Positions 1 to 5,781 of a stretch of DNA of 5,787 nucleotides are shown one piece after another. The stretch comes from an uncultured Chloroflexota bacterium. GTDB lineage: Bacteria > Chloroflexota > Anaerolineae > Anaerolineales > Anaerolineaceae. The notes under the pieces were generated by a model. The model was not told the DNA's origin, did no database searches, and worked only from the letters and a program-made list of their open reading frames with translations. Numbering within the stretch: the stretch's first letter is position 1; every line of letters begins with the position of its first letter. The stretch spans positions 1 to 5,787 of the forward strand of contig CADBKS010000184.1 of assembly GCA_902795255.1 (NCBI GenBank). The letters run 5' to 3'. The position numbers were made by a program, and so were the translations under genes.

Positions 1-501
1 ATGGAAGTCCGTCAGCCACTTGCTGCAGCACAGCGGTCTTCCGCATATGCCGATGCCGCCGACCGATGCCCCGGCCTGTTCACAGACTGCCAGCAGACCG
101 TTCAGAGCAGCGCCGTTGGCAAGAAAATCATCAATGACCAGGACACGGTCATTCGAACCGAGCCATTCCGAAGAAACGATCAGGTTAACGGTCTTTTTAT
201 ATGTATAGGAAAAGATCTCGCTTTTATAAAGGCCGCCCTCAATATTATCCGATTTGGCCTTCTTTGCGAACAGCATCGGGATCCCGAACCGCTCCGCTGT
301 AATGGCGGCCAGCGCGATCCCGGAAGCTTCCACTGTCAGGATCACTGTCGGTTTTTTCTCCGCAAACAGACGGTAAAACTCGTCCGCAATTTCTTTCAGA
401 AGAGAAATATCAACACGATGGTTGAGAAATCCGTCAACTTTAATGATATTGCCGGGCAGTACTTTTCCGTCTTTTACAATACGATCCTGCAGGATTTTCA
501 C
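1..501 (-). CDS. xpt: Xanthine phosphoribosyltransferase, 3' end beyond window
   Basis: Reading the minus strand from a GTG at 501 gives 167 open codons that run off the left edge. The protein matches the Firmicutes XPRT family, which salvages xanthine with PRPP to form XMP in the cytoplasm. Visible family blocks are the start VKILQDRIVKDG, KVDGFLNHRVD (about 21-31), EASGIA (58-63), AKKAKSDNI (79-87) and the PRPP-binding loop VLVIDDFLANG (120-130), followed by EQAGASVGGIGI (141-152). B. subtilis XPRT is about 194 residues, so roughly 25 residues should lie outside. GTG at 501 is chosen because the protein then starts exactly where family members do and an AGGTG ribosome site lies 4 bases upstream. 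After residue 153 the expected IEK-x-FQ stretch is not recognisable, so the last 45 bases may hold divergence or a frameshift. The gene is transcribed divergently from the isoprenoid operon. Confidence 0.9.
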   Translation of the reverse strand, partial: MKILQDRIVKDGKVLPGNIIKVDGFLNHRVDISLLKEIADEFYRLFAEKKPTVILTVEASGIALAAITAERFGIPMLFAKKAKSDNIEGGLYKSEIFSYTYKKTVNLIVSSEWLGSNDRVLVIDDFLANGAALNGLLAVCEQAGASVGGIGICGRPLCCSKWLTDFH

Positions 502-505
502 AAAG

Positions 506-511
506 CACCTC
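506..511 (-). promoter_or_regulatory. Ribosome binding site of xpt
   Basis: On the minus strand GAGGTG precedes the GTG start codon by 4 bases. It decides the start: the in-frame TTG slightly upstream would overlap this site and has no site of its own. Confidence 0.65.
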
Positions 512-547
512 AATTCTGATTTATTTCAGGTTCAAAAGCTGACTTTA

Positions 548-577
548 ATTTTAGCATCCCCATAAAAGGTATGACAA
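548..577 (-). promoter_or_regulatory. Promoter of xpt
   Basis: On the minus strand a -35 box TTGTCA (572-577) is followed after 18 bases by a -10 box TAAAAT (548-553). Each box differs from the sigma-70/sigma-A consensus at one position. Transcription would start near 541, leaving a leader of about 40 bases before the GTG at 501. That is too short for a guanine riboswitch, which controls xpt in Bacillus, and no purine-aptamer core was seen in the region. Confidence 0.65.
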
Positions 578-591
578 TTTCCGGCAATGTT

Positions 592-612
592 TTGTGACAT
601 TTGACATCACAA
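592..612. promoter_or_regulatory. Inverted repeat, possible operator
   Basis: TTGTGA (592-597) and TCACAA (607-612) form a perfect 6-base inverted repeat around a 9-base spacer. It lies between the divergent xpt and ubiA-like genes, about 15 bases upstream of the xpt -35 box. The half-sites resemble those of Crp/Fnr or Rex regulators, but those factors use a 6-base or shorter spacer, so no regulator can be named. It may be a coincidence. Confidence 0.3.
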
Positions 613-642
613 CATACAGGAGTTCTCCATCCGCTCCGGTCT

Positions 643-656
643 GTGAATGCATTCAC
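643..656. promoter_or_regulatory. Perfect 14-bp palindrome, possible operator
   Basis: GTGAATGCATTCAC reads the same on both strands with no spacer. A further copy of the half-site GTGAAT lies at 688-693, next to the putative promoter of the plus-strand operon. A perfect palindrome in a divergent intergenic region is typical of a binding site for a dimeric repressor or activator. I do not recognise the regulator, and none is encoded in the window. Confidence 0.4.
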
Positions 657-695
657 GCCGAAGGTGTTCTGATCCGAGTTTTCTGATGTGAATCG

Positions 696-723
696 GTGAA
701 AGGCAGTTTTTTTGCCGTATACT
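696..723 (+). promoter_or_regulatory. Probable promoter of the isoprenoid operon, adjacent to start codon
   Basis: TATACT (718-723) matches the -10 consensus at five of six positions. GTGAAA (696-701), 16 bases upstream, matches the -35 consensus at four of six. Transcription would start at about 730-731, which is the first base of the ATG at 731. No better placed promoter was found between 502 and 695. Confidence 0.45.
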
Positions 724-730
724 TATTATT

Positions 731-1618
731 ATGAGTAAGATTCGTAAAATAACCGCTTCACCCTATCTGCACCAGATGCGGCCGCGGCAGTATGCAAAGA
801 ACCTTTTCATCTTTGCCCCGCTGATCTTTGACCGTCAGCTTTTCAACGGACGGGCGCTGCTGCAGACCATACTGGGGTTTTTAACGCTCTGCATTCTTTC
901 AAGCGGGATCTATGTACTGAACGACATCGTCGATGTAAATGCCGACCGGAACCATCCCCAGAAAAAATACCGGCCGATCGCCTCAGGGAAGATCTCGCTC
1001 CGGAACGCGAAAGCATTCTGCGTCATTCTTTTTATCATCGCATTTACAGCCGCGTTCCTGATCAGCAGGAAATTCTTTTGCCTGTGCCTGCTGATGCTGG
1101 CCATCAACCTGGCTTATTCCTTCAGGCTGAAACATCTTCCGCTGATCGATGTCATCACCATCGGCATCCTGTTCCTGATCCGGGTCTATAGCGGCTCCGT
1201 ACTCATCAGCGTACAGCTGTTTTCGCCGTGGCTTTATATCGTCACTTTTATGCTCGCCCTTTACCTCGGATTCGGGAAACGCCGGGCGGAACTGGCCAGC
1301 CTTCAGGGAGCCCAAAACACGACCCGGCCGGTGCTTGACGGCTACACCGTCCCGTTTCTTGACCAGCTGATCACCATCATTTCCGCGGTGATCATCATCT
1401 CCTACGCGCTCTACACCTTCTCAGGGCCCGCGGTCCCGGACAACAACCGGCTGCTGCTTTCGATCCCCTTCGTGGTTTACGGGATCTTCCGCTACCTTTA
1501 CCTGATCCAGGTGAAACACCAGGGCGGCGCTCCGGAAGAAGTTCTGTTTTCAGACCGCTGGCTCCAGGGAACGATCGTCCTGTACGCGGTTTCCATTGTA
1601 TTCGCACTCTATCGGTAG
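731..1618 (+). CDS. UbiA-family prenyltransferase, decaprenyl-phosphate phosphoribosyltransferase-like
   Basis: This 295-residue protein is an integral membrane UbiA-family enzyme with roughly eight or nine hydrophobic segments. The first Asp-rich motif is N64-D65-x-x-D68-x-x-x-D72. The second region is YSFRLKHLPLIDV (129-141) followed by RVYSG (151-155). The opening MRPRQYAKNLFIFAPLIF (16-33), the GFGKRRAEL loop (180-188) and the tail GGAPEE....DRWLQ (265-279) are characteristic of decaprenyl-phosphate phosphoribosyltransferases (Rv3806c type). That family transfers 5-phosphoribose from PRPP to a polyprenyl phosphate. Substrate chain length and the fate of the product are inference here. ATG 731 is kept because the family usually has some residues before the MRP-QW-KN block, although no ribosome site precedes it or the next ATG at 776. 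It is the first gene of a three-gene operon and ends 7 bases before the mevalonate kinase gene. A different UbiA function, such as quinone or lipid prenylation, is less likely. Confidence 0.8.
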   Translation: MSKIRKITASPYLHQMRPRQYAKNLFIFAPLIFDRQLFNGRALLQTILGFLTLCILSSGIYVLNDIVDVNADRNHPQKKYRPIASGKISLRNAKAFCVILFIIAFTAAFLISRKFFCLCLLMLAINLAYSFRLKHLPLIDVITIGILFLIRVYSGSVLISVQLFSPWLYIVTFMLALYLGFGKRRAELASLQGAQNTTRPVLDGYTVPFLDQLITIISAVIIISYALYTFSGPAVPDNNRLLLSIPFVVYGIFRYLYLIQVKHQGGAPEEVLFSDRWLQGTIVLYAVSIVFALYR

Positions 1619-1621
1619 GTG
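1617..1621 (+). promoter_or_regulatory. Ribosome binding site of mevalonate kinase gene
   Basis: AGGTG lies 4 bases before the ATG at 1626 and overlaps the TAG stop codon of the preceding gene (1616-1618). This points to coupled translation of the two genes. Confidence 0.5.
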
Positions 1622-1625
1622 AAAA

Positions 1626-2528
1626 ATGATATCCGCCTCTGCCTGCGCCAAAACGATCCTTTTCGGTGAACATGCCGTCGTATACGGGGAGCCGGCGATC
1701 GCCATACCGCTTTCCGCCATCAGAACCCGGGCGACCCTGACACCCGGAAACAGCGCATTCCGGGTTATTTCGGAAACAACAGGCCTGAACCGCCCCATAA
1801 ACCGGATCTACCCGAAGAGCGGTCTTTACCGGCTGCTGATGCTCATCCGGGATGAATTTCAGTTTGAGGAATTCCCGAAGGCAGTGCTGAAGATCAGCAG
1901 CGATATCCCGATCGCGTCTGGGCTCGGATCGGGGGCAGCGCTCTCGGCCGCGGTCATCCGGGCATTTGCGGAGTTTTATGACCGGCACCCGGACAACGAA
2001 ACCGTCAACCGCATGGTATACGAGATCGAAAAGATCTATCACGGAACGCCCTCCGGCATTGACAACACCGTGATCGTATACGAAAAACCGATGATCTTCA
2101 CCAAAGGCGCCGGATTCAGCGAACTGAAAGCCGACATCAGGGCCCTGCCGCTGCTTGCCGCCGATACGGGGATCCGCAGCAGGACCATAGATGCCGTAAG
2201 CGCCGTAAGGGCGAATTACGAATTCAACAAAAGCGCCCTGCATCAGATCGGCACGGTCGTAAGAGAAGCCGCGTCTGCACTCCAAAACATGGACCTTCCG
2301 GAGATCGGACGGCTGATGAATGAAAATCAGCGTCTTCTGCAGGCGATCGATGTATCCTGTCCCGAGCTTGACGAACTGACCGAACTTGCCCTGAAGCACG
2401 GTGCCTTCGGCGCTAAACTGACCGGCGCAGGACGCGGCGGCAATTTCATCGTGCTGTGTCCAGATCAGGAACATGCCGCCACGCTGCGGTCTGTTTATGA
2501 AGAACGGAGGATCCGCGTAATCGTATGA
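1626..2528 (+). CDS. mvk: Mevalonate kinase (GHMP kinase superfamily)
   Basis: This 300-residue cytoplasmic kinase would phosphorylate mevalonate to mevalonate 5-phosphate with ATP. All three GHMP motifs are present. The N-terminal motif is AKTILFGEHAVVYGEPAIA (8-26), with the mevalonate-kinase signature GEHAVVYG. The ATP loop is IPIASGLGSGAALS (94-107). The C-terminal motif is KLTGAGRGGNFIVL (264-277). HGTPSGIDN (139-147) carries D146, which aligns with the catalytic Asp of the family. The ATP loop has G-S-G-A where many mevalonate kinases have G-S-S-A, a variant I associate with archaeal- or Chloroflexota-like members. Length is typical of short prokaryotic enzymes. The start is supported by AGGTG 4 bases upstream and by the motif position. 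Its last codons overlap the next gene by ATGA. No phosphomevalonate kinase or decarboxylase is seen. A related GHMP kinase with another small alcohol substrate is the main alternative. Confidence 0.88.
   Translation: MISASACAKTILFGEHAVVYGEPAIAIPLSAIRTRATLTPGNSAFRVISETTGLNRPINRIYPKSGLYRLLMLIRDEFQFEEFPKAVLKISSDIPIASGLGSGAALSAAVIRAFAEFYDRHPDNETVNRMVYEIEKIYHGTPSGIDNTVIVYEKPMIFTKGAGFSELKADIRALPLLAADTGIRSRTIDAVSAVRANYEFNKSALHQIGTVVREAASALQNMDLPEIGRLMNENQRLLQAIDVSCPELDELTELALKHGAFGAKLTGAGRGGNFIVLCPDQEHAATLRSVYEERRIRVIV
2506..2510 (+). promoter_or_regulatory. Distant ribosome binding site of isopentenyl phosphate kinase gene
   Basis: GGAGG inside the end of the mevalonate kinase gene is 14 bases from the ATG at 2525, longer than the usual 5-9. 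Together with the ATGA overlap it suggests translational coupling. The spacing argues for 2525 over 2534 as the start. Confidence 0.35.
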
Positions 2529-3313
2529 TCACAATGCTGAAACTGGGCGGTTCCCTGATCACCGACAAAACTACAGCCCATACCGCACGGAAAGAAGTCA
2601 TCGTAAGACTCGCGGAAGAGATCCGGGCCGTCCGGAAAGACCGGCCTTTTCCCCTCATTATCGGGCACGGATCCGGCTCATTCGGGCACATCCCGGCCAA
2701 ACGGTACGGAACCCGTTCCGGCGTCCGTACGGCGGAAGAATGGGCCGGGTTTGCGGAAGTCCACGCTGAAGCTACCGCACTGAACCGGATCGTGACGGAC
2801 ATCCTGCGGGAAGCCGGACTGCCCGTCCTCAGTTTTGTACCGATGGATGCGGTCCGGGCGGAAGACGGGAAAGTGCTCTCCTGGGATACCCGCCCGCTGA
2901 CGGATGCGATGCAAAACGGACTGATCCCGCTGGTTTTCGGGGATACCGTCTTCGACAGCGTCCGCGGCGGAACGATCTTTTCCACCGAAGACCTGTTCGT
3001 CCACCTCTGCGGGATCCTGTCCGAACCGCCGCGCATCCTGCTGGCGGGGCTTGAGGCCGGCGTCTGGGCAGACTACCCGGCGAATACACGTCTGGTCAGG
3101 GAGATCAGCGCGGAACGTTCCGGCGGAGAGGATTTTATCAAAGGCTCCGAATTCACGGATGTGACCGGCGGAATGCGGGAAAAAGTCCGCCTGATGGAAG
3201 AACTGATCCGGGCAGGCAAAGCGGACAGCGCCGTCATTTTCTCCGGTGCCGAAGCGGGCAATACGGAACGCGCGCTTAAAGGCGAACCGGCAGGAACGCT
3301 GATCATCCGCTGA
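2525..3313 (+). CDS. ipk: Isopentenyl phosphate kinase
   Basis: This 262-residue protein of the amino-acid kinase fold would phosphorylate isopentenyl monophosphate to isopentenyl diphosphate, the last step of the alternative mevalonate pathway. Evidence is the N-terminal MLKLGGSLITDK (4-15) with K6 and G8-G9, and GHGSGSFGHIPAKRYG (47-62). In the latter, H55 aligns with the catalytic His that separates isopentenyl phosphate kinases from other members of the fold. Further blocks are GDTVFDSVRGGTIFSTEDL (139-157), DVTGGMREKV (212-221) and PAGTLI (255-260). Length is typical. The ATG at 2525 overlaps the upstream stop by 4 bases (ATGA). GGAGG at 2506-2510 is 14 bases away, so reinitiation after the mevalonate kinase gene probably drives translation. 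ATG 2534 is a possible alternative start. The family is general in archaea and patchy in bacteria. Some members also accept longer prenyl phosphates, so a salvage role is possible. Confidence 0.88.
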   Translation: MITMLKLGGSLITDKTTAHTARKEVIVRLAEEIRAVRKDRPFPLIIGHGSGSFGHIPAKRYGTRSGVRTAEEWAGFAEVHAEATALNRIVTDILREAGLPVLSFVPMDAVRAEDGKVLSWDTRPLTDAMQNGLIPLVFGDTVFDSVRGGTIFSTEDLFVHLCGILSEPPRILLAGLEAGVWADYPANTRLVREISAERSGGEDFIKGSEFTDVTGGMREKVRLMEELIRAGKADSAVIFSGAEAGNTERALKGEPAGTLIIR

Positions 3314-3339
3314 TCAGGCCTTCCCGCCGGCTGCAGAGC

Positions 3340-3369
3340 AAAACGGGGCAGTTATCTGCCCCGTTTTTT
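3340..3369. terminator. Intrinsic terminator between convergent operons
   Basis: AAAACGGGGCAG, a TTAT loop and CTGCCCCGTTTT form a 12-bp stem with an 8-bp GC-rich core. On the plus strand it is followed by a run of six T (3364-3369), 26 bases after the isopentenyl phosphate kinase stop. In the minus direction the T run is four (complement of 3340-3343), so it may also end the hydrolase transcript, less strongly. The last T of the plus-strand run is also part of the hydrolase stop codon. Confidence 0.9.
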
Positions 3370-4316
3370 CATTTGATCTTTCCGTCCAGCATGCGGTTGA
3401 CCGCGTCCGTATACGCTTCCTTCGCGCACATATAAGCGGCCGCGTGCCCGCAGTCATCCACCAGCAGCAGCTCTTTCGGCGAAGTACAGGCCGCGTACAT
3501 TTGTTCCGACATCCGGGTCGGAACAAAATGATCCTGTTTCCCGTGGATGAAAAGGATCGGAAGATCCGTCCGCTGAACACATTCCTCACCGATCGATTTA
3601 TTAAAGCTGACTTTATTCAGCAGCAGGGACCAGAACCACGCGATATAACCGATCGGAAAATACGGGATATGGTACATATCCACGATCAGCGCTTTGCTGA
3701 TCCCGAGGATCGAATTAAAACCGCAGTCATCGATGATCCCGCAGACATTTTTCAGCTTCATATCCGCGCAATGGATCACGGTCGCACCGCCCATGGATAC
3801 GCCGTGGAGATAGATCCTCGGGCTGTCATACATTTCATTGATCTTATCGACCCATTTGGCGACATCGAAACGGTCCAGTTCGGAAAACCCGAGATACCGC
3901 CCCTCCGACTTGCCATGCGCACGGTCATTGACAAACAGGACTGTCGATCCGCGCTTAGCGTAGATCTCGGCCCGGTCACAGAAATCCGACTCCGGATCGG
4001 ATTTATAACCGTGCACGCAGATAACGACTTCCTTCGGGTCCCGTTCGACCAGATACCCCTTCAGCTTCAGACCGTCAAAGGAAGTGACCTCCAGCTCGCG
4101 GAACGGCTGGCTCTTATAAGCCTCCTGACAGGTCTCGCGGTAGGCATAGAGCTTCCGGGCAGTCGGACGCATCATGTCGCCTTCGGAATCAAGGAAATCC
4201 GAGTCCGTGTTTTCCGCGGCTTTGAACTGATTGTCGAAAACGGTCGTGAAGACATAGTATCCGGCAAACAGCAGCACCGCGATCAGGACCAGCAGAATGA
4301 TCAGCACAGCGGTCAT
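3369..4316 (-). CDS. Membrane-anchored alpha/beta hydrolase
   Basis: This 315-residue protein has an N-terminal hydrophobic segment (about 3-26) that should anchor it in the membrane, then a linker and an alpha/beta hydrolase domain from about residue 73. The oxyanion region is VICVHGYKS (98-106). The nucleophile S174 sits in GVSMGG (172-177), the acid is D262 in HGKQDHFVP, and the catalytic His is H291 in DCGHAAA, so the triad is complete. DRAHGKSEGR (131-140) is common to the serine-aminopeptidase/YqkD-like group of such hydrolases. The substrate is unknown; an ester or an amide/peptide bond is possible. Ten cysteines in the domain would fit the cytoplasmic side better than the outside, but topology is not settled. 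Its ATG overlaps the stop of the MFS gene by 4 bases, with no strong ribosome site of its own, so it is translationally coupled to the transporter. Confidence 0.85.
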   Translation of the reverse strand: MTAVLIILLVLIAVLLFAGYYVFTTVFDNQFKAAENTDSDFLDSEGDMMRPTARKLYAYRETCQEAYKSQPFRELEVTSFDGLKLKGYLVERDPKEVVICVHGYKSDPESDFCDRAEIYAKRGSTVLFVNDRAHGKSEGRYLGFSELDRFDVAKWVDKINEMYDSPRIYLHGVSMGGATVIHCADMKLKNVCGIIDDCGFNSILGISKALIVDMYHIPYFPIGYIAWFWSLLLNKVSFNKSIGEECVQRTDLPILFIHGKQDHFVPTRMSEQMYAACTSPKELLLVDDCGHAAAYMCAKEAYTDAVNRMLDGKIK

Positions 4317-5722
4317 AACGCATCGACCTGTACGTTGTCAAGATCAACGTCTTTGGTTTCCTTTACCTTCCACATCATGATGATAAGGGAAATAGCCATC
4401 AGCGGCAGATAGGTGACCGTCAGGACAAACGGCAGGTTCATAGAACCGGCGACCATCGTCACGACATTATTGAAGACCATGTTGATGCCGGTACCGACCA
4501 TACCCAGCAGCTGCATCGACCCCACCACGGAAGCGCGGATCTCGGTCGGCGTGGATTCGGAGGTGATCACAAAATAGATCATATCCGAGATCGACCACAG
4601 GCCCGCGATGGAAAAGCCGTAGGCAAAGCCGGTGATGTAGGGATTCAGCTCGGCACTGCAGCCCCAGGCAAACACACCGAGACCGAGCGCGGCCCACAGG
4701 CCCAAGATCAGCGCGGACTTCTTGCGGCCGAGATAGTCGGTCAGGAAACCGCCGAACAGGGTAAAGATCCCGTTGATCAGGGGGTAGAACATCAGGATGA
4801 TATCCGAACCGTCAGCAGTGATCGCGCCTTTCGCGACACCGACTTCGATCATGTTCTGATACTTGCCGGTATAACCGGTCGCGATCGCCATCAGGATCGC
4901 GACGATGGCGATATAGCGGGTCTGCTTGTTTTTGAAGATATATTTGAATGCGCCGACAACGCCGCCCTTCATATTTTCTTTCTCGGCAGCAGCCTTTTCA
5001 GCAGCATCCTTCGCCCTGCGTTCCTCTTCACTGGCCTTCAGATATTCCAGGCGCTTCTGTGTGAAAACGGGAGTCTCCTTGACCAGGAAGATCGCTGCAA
5101 TACCGATAACGAAAGCCAGAATGATCGGAATGATGAAAACATTCCGCCAGGTTCCGGGATTTTCACGGCTGACAAACAGCTTGACGAACAGACCCAGCAG
5201 CGAAACGGAGATCAGCGCGATCCCTTTCGTGATCGAGCAAAGCTTGGCCCGGTGCTGCTTCGGGGCGCATTCCATCAGATAAATGACCTGCATGTCATTC
5301 GGTGTGAAGAAGGTCATCAGAACAACACCGACGAGATACAGACCGATGTTGTGGGAAATAATGGCGACCAGCATCCCGACGCCCATGCCCAGGGTGTTAA
5401 TGATCAGGAAAAGCCGGCGGCCGTATTTATCAGCAAGCGACTTATAGAAAGGACTGATCAGGTAGATCAGGTAGCAGCCCGTCGTCACCAGACCCAGCGT
5501 TCCGGAAGCTTTGTCATATTCCGGCGTTCCGAATGTTGTATTGAACAGGTCGCAGATCGTAAATGAATCCACGGCACCGCGGACGTTGGAAGCCAGTTCA
5601 TCAACGATATAAACGATCGTCAGCACCACGATCAGGATCGCAAAATAATATTTCGCGTTATGAAATCTGGACGCTTTTTCGAGCCGTTCGATCTCTCTCT
5701 GTTCTTTTGTTTTTACACTCAT
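4313..5722 (-). CDS. MFS transporter, sugar-porter-like or metabolite:proton type
   Basis: This 469-residue membrane protein has about twelve hydrophobic segments in two halves. The signature loop between segments 2 and 3 is ADKYGRR (97-103), and its repeat in the second half is TDYLGRKKS (328-336). VKETPVF (214-220) ends the first half. A charged central loop rich in Glu, Lys and Ala follows (about 221-252). SESTPTEIRASVVG (388-401) matches the P-T-E-x-R-A motif seen in sugar- and organic-anion-type MFS porters. The N-terminus is a charged cytoplasmic stretch (1-20), and the loop after the first membrane segment is unusually long (about 41-70). The substrate cannot be assigned. The start is fixed by a strong GGAGG 6 bases upstream. 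It is the first gene of a two-gene operon with the hydrolase downstream, which may act on the imported compound. Confidence 0.88.
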   Translation of the reverse strand: MSVKTKEQREIERLEKASRFHNAKYYFAILIVVLTIVYIVDELASNVRGAVDSFTICDLFNTTFGTPEYDKASGTLGLVTTGCYLIYLISPFYKSLADKYGRRLFLIINTLGMGVGMLVAIISHNIGLYLVGVVLMTFFTPNDMQVIYLMECAPKQHRAKLCSITKGIALISVSLLGLFVKLFVSRENPGTWRNVFIIPIILAFVIGIAAIFLVKETPVFTQKRLEYLKASEEERRAKDAAEKAAAEKENMKGGVVGAFKYIFKNKQTRYIAIVAILMAIATGYTGKYQNMIEVGVAKGAITADGSDIILMFYPLINGIFTLFGGFLTDYLGRKKSALILGLWAALGLGVFAWGCSAELNPYITGFAYGFSIAGLWSISDMIYFVITSESTPTEIRASVVGSMQLLGMVGTGINMVFNNVVTMVAGSMNLPFVLTVTYLPLMAISLIIMMWKVKETKDVDLDNVQVDAL

Positions 5723-5728
5723 CAGGTT

Positions 5729-5735
5729 CCTCCCC
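5729..5735 (-). promoter_or_regulatory. Ribosome binding site of the MFS gene
   Basis: On the minus strand GGGGAGG lies 6 bases before the ATG at 5722, close to the ideal Shine-Dalgarno sequence and spacing. It supports 5722 as the start. Confidence 0.8.
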
Positions 5736-5751
5736 TAAAAAAATCCTCTGT

Positions 5752-5781
5752 ATTATATATGCTTTTTCGCAAAACCGATAA
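5752..5781 (-). promoter_or_regulatory. Probable promoter of the MFS-hydrolase operon
   Basis: On the minus strand a consensus -10 box TATAAT lies at 5752-5757. The -35 is less certain: TTATCG (5776-5781, 18-base spacer) is a weak match, while the better TTGTCA at 5782-5787 has a 24-base spacer, too long for normal use. Transcription would start near 5745, giving a leader of about 23 bases. Confidence 0.5.

Noticed and set aside
200..225. Suspected frameshift in the middle of xpt
   Set aside because: A careful second reading of the reverse complement gave a continuous frame (LYKSEIFSYTYKKTV), so the first impression was a transcription slip of mine.
1..519. Plus-strand open frame of 172 codons over the left end
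   Set aside because: It is antisense to the xpt frame, which has clear family motifs; the plus-strand translation resembles nothing I know.
505..547. Guanine riboswitch in the xpt leader
   Set aside because: The predicted transcript leader is only about 40 bases, and no purine-aptamer core or P1 pairing is visible in the region up to 730.
601..630. TTGACA at 601-606 as a -35 box for a plus-strand promoter
   Set aside because: The bases 16-18 positions downstream (around 623-630) do not resemble a -10 box.
647..691. Short 14-codon leader peptide frame (ATG at 647, TGA at 689)
   Set aside because: There is no ribosome binding site at useful spacing, no regulatory codon run and no attenuator hairpin after it; its ATG is part of the palindrome at 643-656.
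1395..2474. Long minus-strand open frame (359 codons) opposite the mevalonate kinase gene
   Set aside because: It lies over the end of the UbiA gene and most of the kinase gene. Its translation is rich in Arg, Gly and Pro without motifs, as expected from the codon bias of the opposite strand.
3444..4412. Plus-strand open frame (322 codons) opposite the hydrolase
   Set aside because: The minus strand encodes a hydrolase with a complete catalytic triad; the plus-strand product has no recognisable domain or start signal.
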